Source of the DNA: Candidatus Omnitrophota bacterium
Lineage (GTDB): Bacteria; Omnitrophota; Gorgyraeia; Pluralincolimonadales; Pluralincolimonadaceae
Assembly (NCBI GenBank): GCA_020061685.1
Contig: JAGUXU010000180.1
Location: forward strand, 1 to 5,718
DNA length: 5,718 nt
Direction: 5' to 3'
In this document: positions 1 through 5,146 of the stretch, piece after piece
Layout of the letters: each line of letters opens with the position of its first letter
How positions within the stretch are numbered: position 1 is the stretch's first letter
Position numbers and translations under genes: made by a program
The notes under the pieces: generated by a model
What the model saw: the letters and a program-made list of their open reading frames with translations, nothing else
Databases searched by the model: none
Told to the model about the DNA's origin: nothing

Positions 1-1048
1 CGAAAAAAAGCACGATGTCTTAAGTTACCTCGGCCTTAACCCGGCGTATACATTTGATAATTTCGTAGTGGGCCCGAACAACCGTTTCGTGCACGCCGCG
101 GCGCTTGCGGTCGCGGAATCGCCGGCCAAGGCGTATAACCCTCTCTTTATATACGGGAAGGTCGGCCTCGGCAAGACACATCTCATGCACGCGATAGCCC
201 ATTACATCGCGGCAAAAAACCAGAACCTGAAGATAGTCTATATAACGAGCGAACAGTTTACGAACCAGCTCATAAATTCCATACAGAACGAGTCCACCGC
301 CAAGTTCAGGGCAAGATACAGAAATGTGGATGTCCTTTTAATAGATGATATACATTTCATCGCCGGCAAAGAGTCCACGCAGGAAGAGTTCTTTAACACC
401 TTTAACACCTTACACGACGCCCACAAGCAGATAGTCCTCTCGAGCGACCGGCCGCCCAAAGAGATAAACAAGCTCGAGGAGCGGCTCGTCTCAAGATTTG
501 AGTGGGGCCTTATAGCCGATATACAGCCGCCGCCGTTTGAGACGCGCGCCGCTATATTGAAGAAGAAGGCCGAAAGGGAAAGCGTCGCCGTCTCGGATGA
601 TGTCATCCTTTATATAGCGGAAAAGATAAAGTCCAACATCCGCGAACTTGAGGGAGCCTTAAAAAGGGTCGTCGCGAATGCCGTGCTCCTGAAACAAAAC
701 GTCACCCTTGACCTGGCGCGTTCCATACTTAAGGATATGGTCAAGGAAAAAGAGTCGCGGATCGTGGCGGACTCCGTCTTTGATGAAGTGGCAAACTATT
801 TTAATGTGCGAATCTCTGATATAAAAGGCAGGAGGAGGACCAAACAAATGGTCATGCCGCGCCAGGTGGCGATGTATTTGATCAGGAAGTTGACCGACCA
901 CTCTTTGCCCGAGATCGGGGAACTGTGCGGGGGGCGGGACCATACGACCATCCTCCACGCGTGTGAAAGCATTGAAACTGATATGAAGAAAGATACCAAA
1001 CTAAAGGAGCTGGTAAGTAAGCTTATGGCGCAGCTCCGCGGAGAATAG
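1..1048 (+). CDS. dnaA: Chromosomal replication initiator protein DnaA (5'-truncated by window edge)
   Basis: DnaA is the AAA+ initiator that binds DnaA boxes in oriC, oligomerises with ATP and melts the origin. The frame is open from base 2 and translates as EKKHDVLSYLGLNPAYTFDN..., the usual entry into domain III. The GTG at 68 is therefore an internal Val codon, not the start; domains I-II are off the window. Visible motifs are Walker A GKVGLGKT (155-178), Walker B VDVLLIDD (326-349), the SRFEWGL segment with the probable arginine finger (Arg at 494-496), and the sensor 2 segment NIRELEGAL (Arg at 641-643). Domain IV ends with the DnaA signature GGRDHTTILHA (929-961), which contacts the box. 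The C-terminus is of normal length and stops with TAG. The second residue of Walker A is Lys where Gly is usual (GGVGLGKT), but GxxGxGKT is intact. The origin follows directly. Identification is essentially certain. Confidence 0.98.
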   Translation, partial: EKKHDVLSYLGLNPAYTFDNFVVGPNNRFVHAAALAVAESPAKAYNPLFIYGKVGLGKTHLMHAIAHYIAAKNQNLKIVYITSEQFTNQLINSIQNESTAKFRARYRNVDVLLIDDIHFIAGKESTQEEFFNTFNTLHDAHKQIVLSSDRPPKEINKLEERLVSRFEWGLIADIQPPPFETRAAILKKKAERESVAVSDDVILYIAEKIKSNIRELEGALKRVVANAVLLKQNVTLDLARSILKDMVKEKESRIVADSVFDEVANYFNVRISDIKGRRRTKQMVMPRQVAMYLIRKLTDHSLPEIGELCGGRDHTTILHACESIETDMKKDTKLKELVSKLMAQLRGE

Positions 1049-1050
1049 CC

Positions 1051-1059
1051 TGTGGATAA
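1051..1059 (-). promoter_or_regulatory. DnaA box, perfect (TTATCCACA on minus strand)
   Basis: The plus strand reads TGTGGATAA, the exact complement of TTATCCACA, the high-affinity DnaA box. It begins only two bases after the dnaA stop codon, so DnaA bound here would sit at the very end of its own gene. Confidence 0.9.
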
Positions 1060-1070
1060 CCTGTTTGTAG

Positions 1071-1079
1071 GTGTTCACA
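1071..1079 (+). promoter_or_regulatory. Possible weak DnaA box (GTGTTCACA)
   Basis: GTGTTCACA differs from TTATNCACA at positions 1 and 3. Its TTCACA core (1074-1079) faces the TGTGAA core of the next box (1083-1088) across 3 bp, giving a 6-bp inverted repeat. That facing arrangement is the main reason to list it; on sequence alone it is weak. Confidence 0.35.
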
Positions 1080-1082
1080 GGT

Positions 1083-1091
1083 TGTGAATAA
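1083..1091 (-). promoter_or_regulatory. DnaA box, perfect (TTATTCACA on minus strand)
   Basis: The plus strand reads TGTGAATAA, complement of TTATTCACA, which fits TTATNCACA exactly. It is 11 bp (start to start) from the box at 1094 in the same orientation. Confidence 0.85.
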
Positions 1092-1093
1092 GT

Positions 1094-1102
1094 TGTGGTA
1101 AA
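1094..1102 (-). promoter_or_regulatory. DnaA box, one mismatch (TTTACCACA on minus strand)
   Basis: The plus strand reads TGTGGTAAA. The complement TTTACCACA departs from TTWTNCACA only at position 4. Tandem with the box at 1083 at helical-turn spacing, so probably a lower-affinity site filled cooperatively. Confidence 0.6.
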
Positions 1103-1132
1103 CCGGGTGTAGTGTATTTGCTGGTTATAAGT

Positions 1133-1141
1133 TGTGGATAA
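1133..1141 (-). promoter_or_regulatory. DnaA box, perfect (TTATCCACA on minus strand)
   Basis: TGTGGATAA on the plus strand, identical to the box at 1051. The flanks are also alike: both continue with C after the 9-mer. It lies 50 bp from the box at 1083. Confidence 0.9.
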
Positions 1142-1149
1142 CTTTTTGG

Positions 1150-1179
1150 TTGAGAAATGACGCAATGTACGGTCATAAA
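1150..1179 (+). promoter_or_regulatory. Possible sigma-70-type promoter for dnaN operon
   Basis: TTGAGA (1150-1155, 5 of 6 matches to TTGACA), an 18-bp spacer, then CATAAA (1174-1179, 4 of 6 matches to TATAAT). It lies between the DnaA boxes at 1133 and 1193, a position where DnaA could influence dnaN transcription. The match is modest, AT-rich DNA gives such hits by chance, and the promoter preference of this organism is unknown. Confidence 0.3.
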
Positions 1180-1192
1180 AAGGGTTTTGGGT

Positions 1193-1201
1193 GTATCCAC
1201 A
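1193..1201 (+). promoter_or_regulatory. DnaA box next to the unwinding region, one mismatch (GTATCCACA)
   Basis: GTATCCACA differs from TTATCCACA only at position 1. It is the only near-consensus box on the plus strand and the one closest to the AT-rich element. Thirteen bases later the DnaA-trio-like triplets begin, so its place matches the box that anchors DnaA loading onto single strand in B. subtilis. Confidence 0.75.
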
Positions 1202-1213
1202 AGTCAACAGGTA

Positions 1214-1225
1214 TTACTTCTACTA
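1214..1225 (-). promoter_or_regulatory. DnaA-trio-like array of four triplets
   Basis: The plus strand reads TTA CTT CTA CTA, so the minus strand read 3'-5' gives AAT GAA GAT GAT. Three of the four match the DnaA-trio consensus 3'-(G/A)AT-5' known from B. subtilis and GAA is a near match. The array follows a DnaA box (1193-1201) and a short GC step (CAACAGG, 1205-1211) and leads into the AT-rich tract. That order is the same as in the B. subtilis basal unwinding system. Functional role is inferred from this match. Confidence 0.6.
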
Positions 1226-1230
1226 TGACT

Positions 1231-1250
1231 GATTATATATATACTAATAA
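1231..1250. other. AT-rich duplex unwinding element candidate
   Basis: A tract made almost entirely of A and T, with TTATATATATA at 1233-1243 and only two G/C bases in 20. It lies directly beyond the trio-like array and abuts the dnaN ribosome binding site. Low melting stability and position next to the DnaA boxes make it the best candidate for the initial melting site. It could also contain the -10 region of a dnaN promoter. Confidence 0.65.
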
Positions 1251-1257
1251 GGAGGAG
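1249..1257 (+). promoter_or_regulatory. dnaN ribosome binding site (AAGGAGGAG)
   Basis: A strong Shine-Dalgarno, AGGAGG at 1250-1255, decides the dnaN start. GTG at 1257 is only 1 nt from it and partly overlaps the extended SD, while ATG at 1260 is 4 nt away. The ATG is therefore preferred although the frame stays open through both codons. Confidence 0.8.
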
Positions 1258-1259
1258 TG

Positions 1260-2360
1260 ATGGAGGTTAAATTATCTAAAGATATCCTACAAAAGGGCAT
1301 ACAGACCGTTCAAAACGCAGTTTCACAAAAGAGCGGTTTGCCGGTCTTGTCAAATATATTATTTGAAGCGTCAAAAGACAGGATAAAACTCGCGGCAACA
1401 GATCTGGAGATAGGCATAATATCTAAATTGGCAAACATAGAGATACAAGAGGATGGCGCGATATCCATACCGGCCAAGAAGATAAGCGATATAGTCAAAG
1501 AGTTACCAAGCAAGGAAATACACCTCTCGGCAAAAAAAAACAACCAGGTGGTAATAAAATGCGATAAGTCCACCTTTAAGATAATGGGGTTACCTAAAGA
1601 TGAATTCCCCAAAGTGCCGGAGTTGTCCAACAAGGACGCCTTGAACATTCCCCAGAAACTATTAAAATCCATGTTGAACCTTACATCCTTCGCGGTTTCA
1701 AAGGACGAGTCAAGGTATATTTTAACCGGCATATTGTTTATAGTGACAGATAAAAAATTATCACTCATTGCCACTGACGGACGGAGATTGGCTGTGATAA
1801 ACAAAAACCTGCCGAAACCCGGCGGTTTTTCCAGAAAGGTCATTGTGCCGGCCAAGGCGGTCGCGGAACTCCTTAGGATCCTGAAAGATGAGGGAGATGT
1901 CGAGATATTATTCGGCGAGAACCAGATAGCTTTTGAGTTTGACGAGACACTCTTGATCACAAGGCTGATCGAAGGTGACTACCCGAATTATGAACAGGTC
2001 ATCCCGAAATCGGCGCAGGAGAAGCTCCGGATAAGCAAAGAGGGTTTTTATGCCGCGATAAAAAGGGCAAGCCTGTTTACGACGCCGGACTCGCAGTCAA
2101 TAAAACTTGACGTCTTAAAGAATAAGATGGTGGTCTCAAAGGTCTCGCAGGATGGCGGTGAATCCCGCGAGGAACTGGATTGCAGCTATGTCGGCGAAGA
2201 CCTGGCGATAGGGTTTAACCCGGCCTATCTAATGGACGCGCTTAAGAATATAAGCGAAGGGGAGATAAGTTTTGAGTTCGCGGGCGCGGACAAGCGCGGA
2301 GTCATACGGGCGGAAGACAACGATTATATCTATATCGTGCTTCCCGTTCGGATGGAATAG
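1260..2360 (+). CDS. dnaN: DNA polymerase III beta subunit (sliding clamp) DnaN
   Basis: DnaN forms the dimeric ring that tethers polymerase III to DNA and recruits other repair and replication proteins. At 366 aa it has the full length of the three-domain clamp. Recognisable segments are LPVLSNIL (residues 27-34), the FAVSKDESRYILTG region at the start of the middle domain, ATDGRRLA (171-178; usually ATDGHRLA), GDYPNYEQVIPK (239-250), FNPAYLMDAL in the third domain and the terminal LPVRME. The start is ATG 1260 rather than GTG 1257 because of Shine-Dalgarno spacing. The gene begins right beside the origin melting region and is followed 5 nt after its stop by the DUF721 gene. Its first half is AT-rich (about 37-40% GC in sampled 60-base lines) and its second half is closer to 50-57%, a change that falls near an internal terminator-like hairpin at 1803-1830. 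Identification is secure. Confidence 0.97.
   Translation: MEVKLSKDILQKGIQTVQNAVSQKSGLPVLSNILFEASKDRIKLAATDLEIGIISKLANIEIQEDGAISIPAKKISDIVKELPSKEIHLSAKKNNQVVIKCDKSTFKIMGLPKDEFPKVPELSNKDALNIPQKLLKSMLNLTSFAVSKDESRYILTGILFIVTDKKLSLIATDGRRLAVINKNLPKPGGFSRKVIVPAKAVAELLRILKDEGDVEILFGENQIAFEFDETLLITRLIEGDYPNYEQVIPKSAQEKLRISKEGFYAAIKRASLFTTPDSQSIKLDVLKNKMVVSKVSQDGGESREELDCSYVGEDLAIGFNPAYLMDALKNISEGEISFEFAGADKRGVIRAEDNDYIYIVLPVRME
1803..1830 (+). terminator. Terminator-like hairpin inside dnaN (possibly fortuitous)
   Basis: Left arm AAAAACC-T-GCCG (1803-1814, with T1810 bulged) pairs with CGGCGGTTTTT (1820-1830) around an AAACC loop. This gives 11 base pairs with one bulge. The GC-rich core followed by five T has the form of an intrinsic terminator, and the A/T arms make it symmetric on both strands. 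It lies within an intact coding region (NLPKPGGF), so it would act, if at all, as a partial pause or attenuator. No expression evidence is available. Confidence 0.25.
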
Positions 2361-2365
2361 ATCAA

Positions 2366-2665
2366 GTGAAGAGACGTGCGGTCGCAATAAGCGATGTTGT
2401 TAGTGATATTATGAGGAAGCTTGAAACGGGCAGGGGCTCGCAGGCGGAAGCGCTGAACGCAGGCTGGGCCAGGGCCATAGGGCAGGAGAACCTAAGGCAC
2501 GCAAAACCGGTTGAGCTGAAGGACGGCATCCTTATAGTCCACGTGGATTCTTCGAGCTGGATACATAAGCTTTCAATGGAGAAGGCCAAGATCTTGGTAA
2601 AGATGAAAAATGAGGCGGGAGAAGACGTCATTAAAGATATAAAACTGAGGATAGGGGAGCTATAG
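2366..2665 (+). CDS. DUF721 / DciA-like protein, putative replicative helicase loading factor
   Basis: This 99-aa protein has the DUF721 pattern: AGWARAIGQENLRHAKPVEL (about residues 32-51), then DGILIVHV (53-60), the SSSWIHKL segment (62-69), and a C-terminal VIKDIKLRIG. DciA, which carries the DUF721 fold, is a helicase-associated factor that helps load the replicative helicase DnaB in bacteria lacking DnaC- or DnaI-type loaders. Many DUF721 proteins are longer; this one is nearly the bare domain with a short N-terminal helix. The start is GTG 2366, 5 nt after the dnaN stop, with only a weak GGA upstream, so translation is probably coupled to dnaN. An in-frame ATG at residue 16 is the alternative. 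gyrB starts 3 nt after the stop. Its place between dnaN and gyrB, where recF is expected, supports a replication role. Family is likely; exact function is inferred. Confidence 0.82.
   Translation: MKRRAVAISDVVSDIMRKLETGRGSQAEALNAGWARAIGQENLRHAKPVELKDGILIVHVDSSSWIHKLSMEKAKILVKMKNEAGEDVIKDIKLRIGEL
2654..2659 (+). promoter_or_regulatory. gyrB ribosome binding site (GGGGAG)
   Basis: GGGGAG inside the last codons of the DUF721 gene, 9 nt before the gyrB ATG at 2669. Because it lies in the upstream coding sequence, gyrB translation is probably coupled to that of the DUF721 gene. Confidence 0.55.
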
Positions 2666-2668
2666 GAT

Positions 2669-5119
2669 ATGTCAAAGACCGAGAAATATGACGCAAAGAC
2701 GATACAAGTACTGGAGGGGCTGGAGGCGGTAAGAAAACGGCCGGCGATGTATATCGGCGATACCGCGATAGGCGGGTTCCACCATCTCGTCTATGAGGTC
2801 GTCGATAATTCTATTGACGAGGCGATGGCCGGCTATTGCCAGAATATAGAGGTCATCGTACACAAGAATAACAGCGTTACCGTCATAGATGACGGCCGCG
2901 GCATCCCGGTGGATATGCATGAGACCGAGAAGAAATCCGCGGTGGAGGTCGTCCTGACGAAACTTCACGCCGGCGGAAAATTTGACCACAAGAGCTATAA
3001 GGTCTCCGGAGGCCTTCATGGTGTAGGCGTTTCCGTCGTGAACGCCCTCTCTGAATGGCTTGAGGTAGAGGTCAGGCGGGACGGGAAGGTCTACCACCAG
3101 AGGTACGAGCGCGGCAAGCCGGTCTCGAAGGTCACCGTCGTAGGCAAATCGAAATCGACGGGAACGCGCGTCACCTTTAAGCCGGATAAAGAGATATTTG
3201 AGGGAAAACTGGAGTATAGTTTTGATACGCTGGCCAACCGCCTGCGCGAGTTGGCGTTCTTAAACAAAGGCCTCAAGATAGACATAAAAGATGACAGGAC
3301 CAATAAAGAAAATTCATTTAAATTTTCCGGCGGGATAGAGTCCTTTATCGAGTTTTTGAACAGGAATAAGAACCCGCTTCATAAGAAAGTCGTGTATTTT
3401 ACGAGCGAGAAAGACAAGATCCAGATGGAGGTCGCGCTCCAATATAACGACGGCTATGCCGAAAACCTCTTCTCGTTCGCAAATAATATCAATACCATAG
3501 AAGGCGGGACCCATTTGAGCGGGTTTAAGTCCGCGCTTACCAGGGTCATAAACCAGTATTGCAAGAATAAGGGGTTCTTTAAGAACGAAGAGATAACTCT
3601 TTCCGGTGACGATGTGCGCGAAGGGTTGACGGCCGTTGTTTCCGTCCGGTTGCCGGATCCCCAGTTTGAGGGGCAGACCAAGACGAAACTCGGCAATTCA
3701 GAGGTAGAAGGCCTGGTCGCCTCTATCGTTAACGAATCTCTTGGCTCGTACTTTGAGGAGAATCCCTCCATAGCCAATAAGATAGCCGATAAATGCCTTC
3801 TTGCCAGCCGGGCAAGGGAGGCGGCAAGGAAGGCCCGGGAACTTACAAGGAGGAAAGGCGCCCTGGAAGGGGTCGGCCTTCCCGGTAAGCTTGCCGATTG
3901 CTCGGAGAGAGACCCCGCCCTATGCGAGGTTTACCTTGTAGAGGGAGATTCGGCAGGGGGGTCGGCTAAGCAAGGCAGGGACCGCAGATTCCAGGCTATT
4001 TTGCCCCTGAAGGGCAAAATCATCAATGTTGAGAAGGCAAGGCTGGATAAGGTGCTCGCGAATGATGAAATAAGGACCATAATATCGGCTTTGGGCTGCG
4101 GCGTTGGGGAAGAGTTTGACGTAGCCAAGATAAGGTATAACAAGGTAATAATCATGTGTGATGCGGATGTTGACGGTTCCCACATACGCACCCTTTTGCT
4201 CACATTTTTCTATAAACAGATGAAACAACTGCTCGAAAAAGGGCATATTTTCATAGCCCAGCCCCCACTTTACAAGATAAAGAGGGGTAAGAGGGAGGAG
4301 TATATCCAGACAGAAGGACAGATGAATTCCATCCTCTTGGAGCTGGGATCCGAGGGGCTTAAGCTGACAAGGACCAAGGATAAGCACACCTATACAGATG
4401 CTCAACTGAAAGATATCCTGAATAACTTGGTGGAGCTAGAGGATTTGACCAGTGGATTAGACAAAAAGGGAGTAAATGTATCAAAATACCTTGTTTCTAG
4501 ACATACAAAGACCAAAAAACTACCCATTTATATGGTAAAAGTGGAGGGGAAAGACCAATTTGTCTATAATGACGACGAGCTGGCTAAGTTTGTAGAAGAG
4601 GAAGAGGAAGAATCCGGCGGAGAGGTCGAACTAAAGGAGAATGGTAAAGCGAACGGCAAGGATACCTCGCTCGGTAAAGGCATAAACCTCCTTGAGATCT
4701 ATGAGGCCGAAGAGATCGAAAAACTTATAAAAGAATTGGAGAAATTCGGGCTTTCCGCGGAAGACTATGAGCCGGTCGAGGAGCCCGCGAAGGGCAAGGA
4801 GAAGGCCAAGGCCCCCTTTAAGCTGGAAGGGGAAGAAGGGGCCCTTGAGTTCAGGTCCTTGCGGGATATCCTTGAGTATGTGAGGAACCTGGGCAAGAAG
4901 GGTATGAGCATCCAGAGGTATAAGGGGCTAGGAGAGATGAATCCCCAGCAGCTTTGGGATACGACCATGGACCCGGATAAGAGGACTTTATTGAAGGTTA
5001 CGATGGAGGACGCGGTCGAAGCTGATGAGATGTTCACGATCCTGATGGGAGACGCGGTCGAGCCCAGGAGAGAATTTATCGAGAAGCACGCACCCGAAGT
5101 CAGATTCCTGGATATATAA
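2669..5119 (+). CDS. gyrB: DNA gyrase subunit B
   Basis: GyrB is the ATPase half of the A2B2 gyrase that introduces negative supercoils and relieves positive ones ahead of forks. The N-terminal GHKL ATPase shows YEVVDNSIDEA (Glu43 catalytic base, Asn47 for Mg), DDGRGIP (73-79) and the GGLHGVGVSVVNALS lid. The transducer has the QTKTKLGN loop (Gln336, Lys338). The TOPRIM domain has EGDSAGG (Glu425) and DADVDG (Asp498, Asp500, Asp502), with metal-binding acids close to or at E. coli numbering, and PLKGKIINVEKA. The C-terminus has IQRYKGLGEMNPQQLW (about 748-763). At 816 aa it is the long type: about 180 residues (roughly 560-740) sit between the TOPRIM part and the QRYKGLGE tail, as in E. coli GyrB (804 aa). 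The insert includes six consecutive Glu (643-648) and Lys/Glu-rich linkers. Its start ATG 2669 has a good SD. Adjacent gyrA argues against ParE. Confidence 0.97.
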   Translation: MSKTEKYDAKTIQVLEGLEAVRKRPAMYIGDTAIGGFHHLVYEVVDNSIDEAMAGYCQNIEVIVHKNNSVTVIDDGRGIPVDMHETEKKSAVEVVLTKLHAGGKFDHKSYKVSGGLHGVGVSVVNALSEWLEVEVRRDGKVYHQRYERGKPVSKVTVVGKSKSTGTRVTFKPDKEIFEGKLEYSFDTLANRLRELAFLNKGLKIDIKDDRTNKENSFKFSGGIESFIEFLNRNKNPLHKKVVYFTSEKDKIQMEVALQYNDGYAENLFSFANNINTIEGGTHLSGFKSALTRVINQYCKNKGFFKNEEITLSGDDVREGLTAVVSVRLPDPQFEGQTKTKLGNSEVEGLVASIVNESLGSYFEENPSIANKIADKCLLASRAREAARKARELTRRKGALEGVGLPGKLADCSERDPALCEVYLVEGDSAGGSAKQGRDRRFQAILPLKGKIINVEKARLDKVLANDEIRTIISALGCGVGEEFDVAKIRYNKVIIMCDADVDGSHIRTLLLTFFYKQMKQLLEKGHIFIAQPPLYKIKRGKREEYIQTEGQMNSILLELGSEGLKLTRTKDKHTYTDAQLKDILNNLVELEDLTSGLDKKGVNVSKYLVSRHTKTKKLPIYMVKVEGKDQFVYNDDELAKFVEEEEEESGGEVELKENGKANGKDTSLGKGINLLEIYEAEEIEKLIKELEKFGLSAEDYEPVEEPAKGKEKAKAPFKLEGEEGALEFRSLRDILEYVRNLGKKGMSIQRYKGLGEMNPQQLWDTTMDPDKRTLLKVTMEDAVEADEMFTILMGDAVEPRREFIEKHAPEVRFLDI
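3998..4020. repeat. Perfect 9-bp inverted repeat inside gyrB
   Basis: ATTTTGCCC (3998-4006) and GGGCAAAAT (4012-4020) are exact reverse complements around a CTGAA loop. The stretch encodes ILPLKGKI of the conserved TOPRIM region. There is no T-tract after the stem, so it is not a terminator on either strand. It may be a chance result of the conserved protein and codon choice. Confidence 0.4.
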
Positions 5120-5126
5120 AAATCAG

Positions 5127-5134
5127 AGGAGGAG
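5127..5134 (+). promoter_or_regulatory. gyrA ribosome binding site (AGGAGGAG), long spacing
   Basis: A strong purine-rich SD lies in the 27-nt gyrB-gyrA spacer. Its nearest GGAG (5131-5134) ends 12 nt before the ATG at 5147, longer than usual. No in-frame ATG, GTG or TTG lies between the gyrB stop and 5147, so the start choice still holds. Confidence 0.65.
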
Positions 5135-5146
5135 CAAAGTCCCGGT

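Larger units (their letters stand above)
1049..1256. other. oriC: Origin of replication (oriC) in the dnaA-dnaN spacer
   Basis: This 208-bp gene-free stretch carries three exact DnaA boxes of the form TTATNCACA, all on the minus strand (1051-1059, 1083-1091, 1133-1141). It also holds one-mismatch boxes at 1094-1102 (minus) and 1193-1201 (plus). Downstream of the last box come triplets resembling DnaA-trios and an AT-rich TATATA tract next to dnaN. Box cluster plus AT-rich element between dnaA and dnaN is the classical bacterial oriC layout. Boxes at 1083 and 1094 are 11 bp apart, about one helical turn, in the same orientation, which favours cooperative binding. The origin call is inferred from this architecture and position; firing was not tested. 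Confidence 0.9.

Noticed and set aside
68..70. GTG as start of dnaA
   Set aside because: The frame is open to the window edge and upstream residues (LNPAYTFDNFV) are standard DnaA domain III sequence.
1001..1207. Minus-strand reading frame of 68 codons across oriC
   Set aside because: It consists largely of translated DnaA boxes and the dnaA tail, with no family resemblance.
1049..1256. CRISPR-like or satellite repeat array
   Set aside because: The repeated TGTGGATAA units are DnaA boxes with irregular spacing, not equal repeats with spacers.
1257..1259. GTG as dnaN start
   Set aside because: It is 1 nt from the AGGAGG core; ATG at 1260 has better spacing and gives the usual N-terminus.
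1310..1960. Minus-strand reading frame of 216 codons opposite dnaN
   Set aside because: Shadow of dnaN; the plus strand encodes a full conserved clamp.
3920..4405. Minus-strand reading frame of 161 codons opposite gyrB
   Set aside because: Shadow of the conserved TOPRIM region; no recognisable protein features.
4300..4900. Intein or mobile insertion in gyrB
   Set aside because: The extra length sits at the known E. coli-type insert site, and I see no intein splice motifs, endonuclease motifs or terminal repeats.
2669..5119. parE rather than gyrB
   Set aside because: The origin-cluster position, adjacent gyrA, and PLKGKIINVEKA/QRYKGLGE pattern all fit gyrB better.
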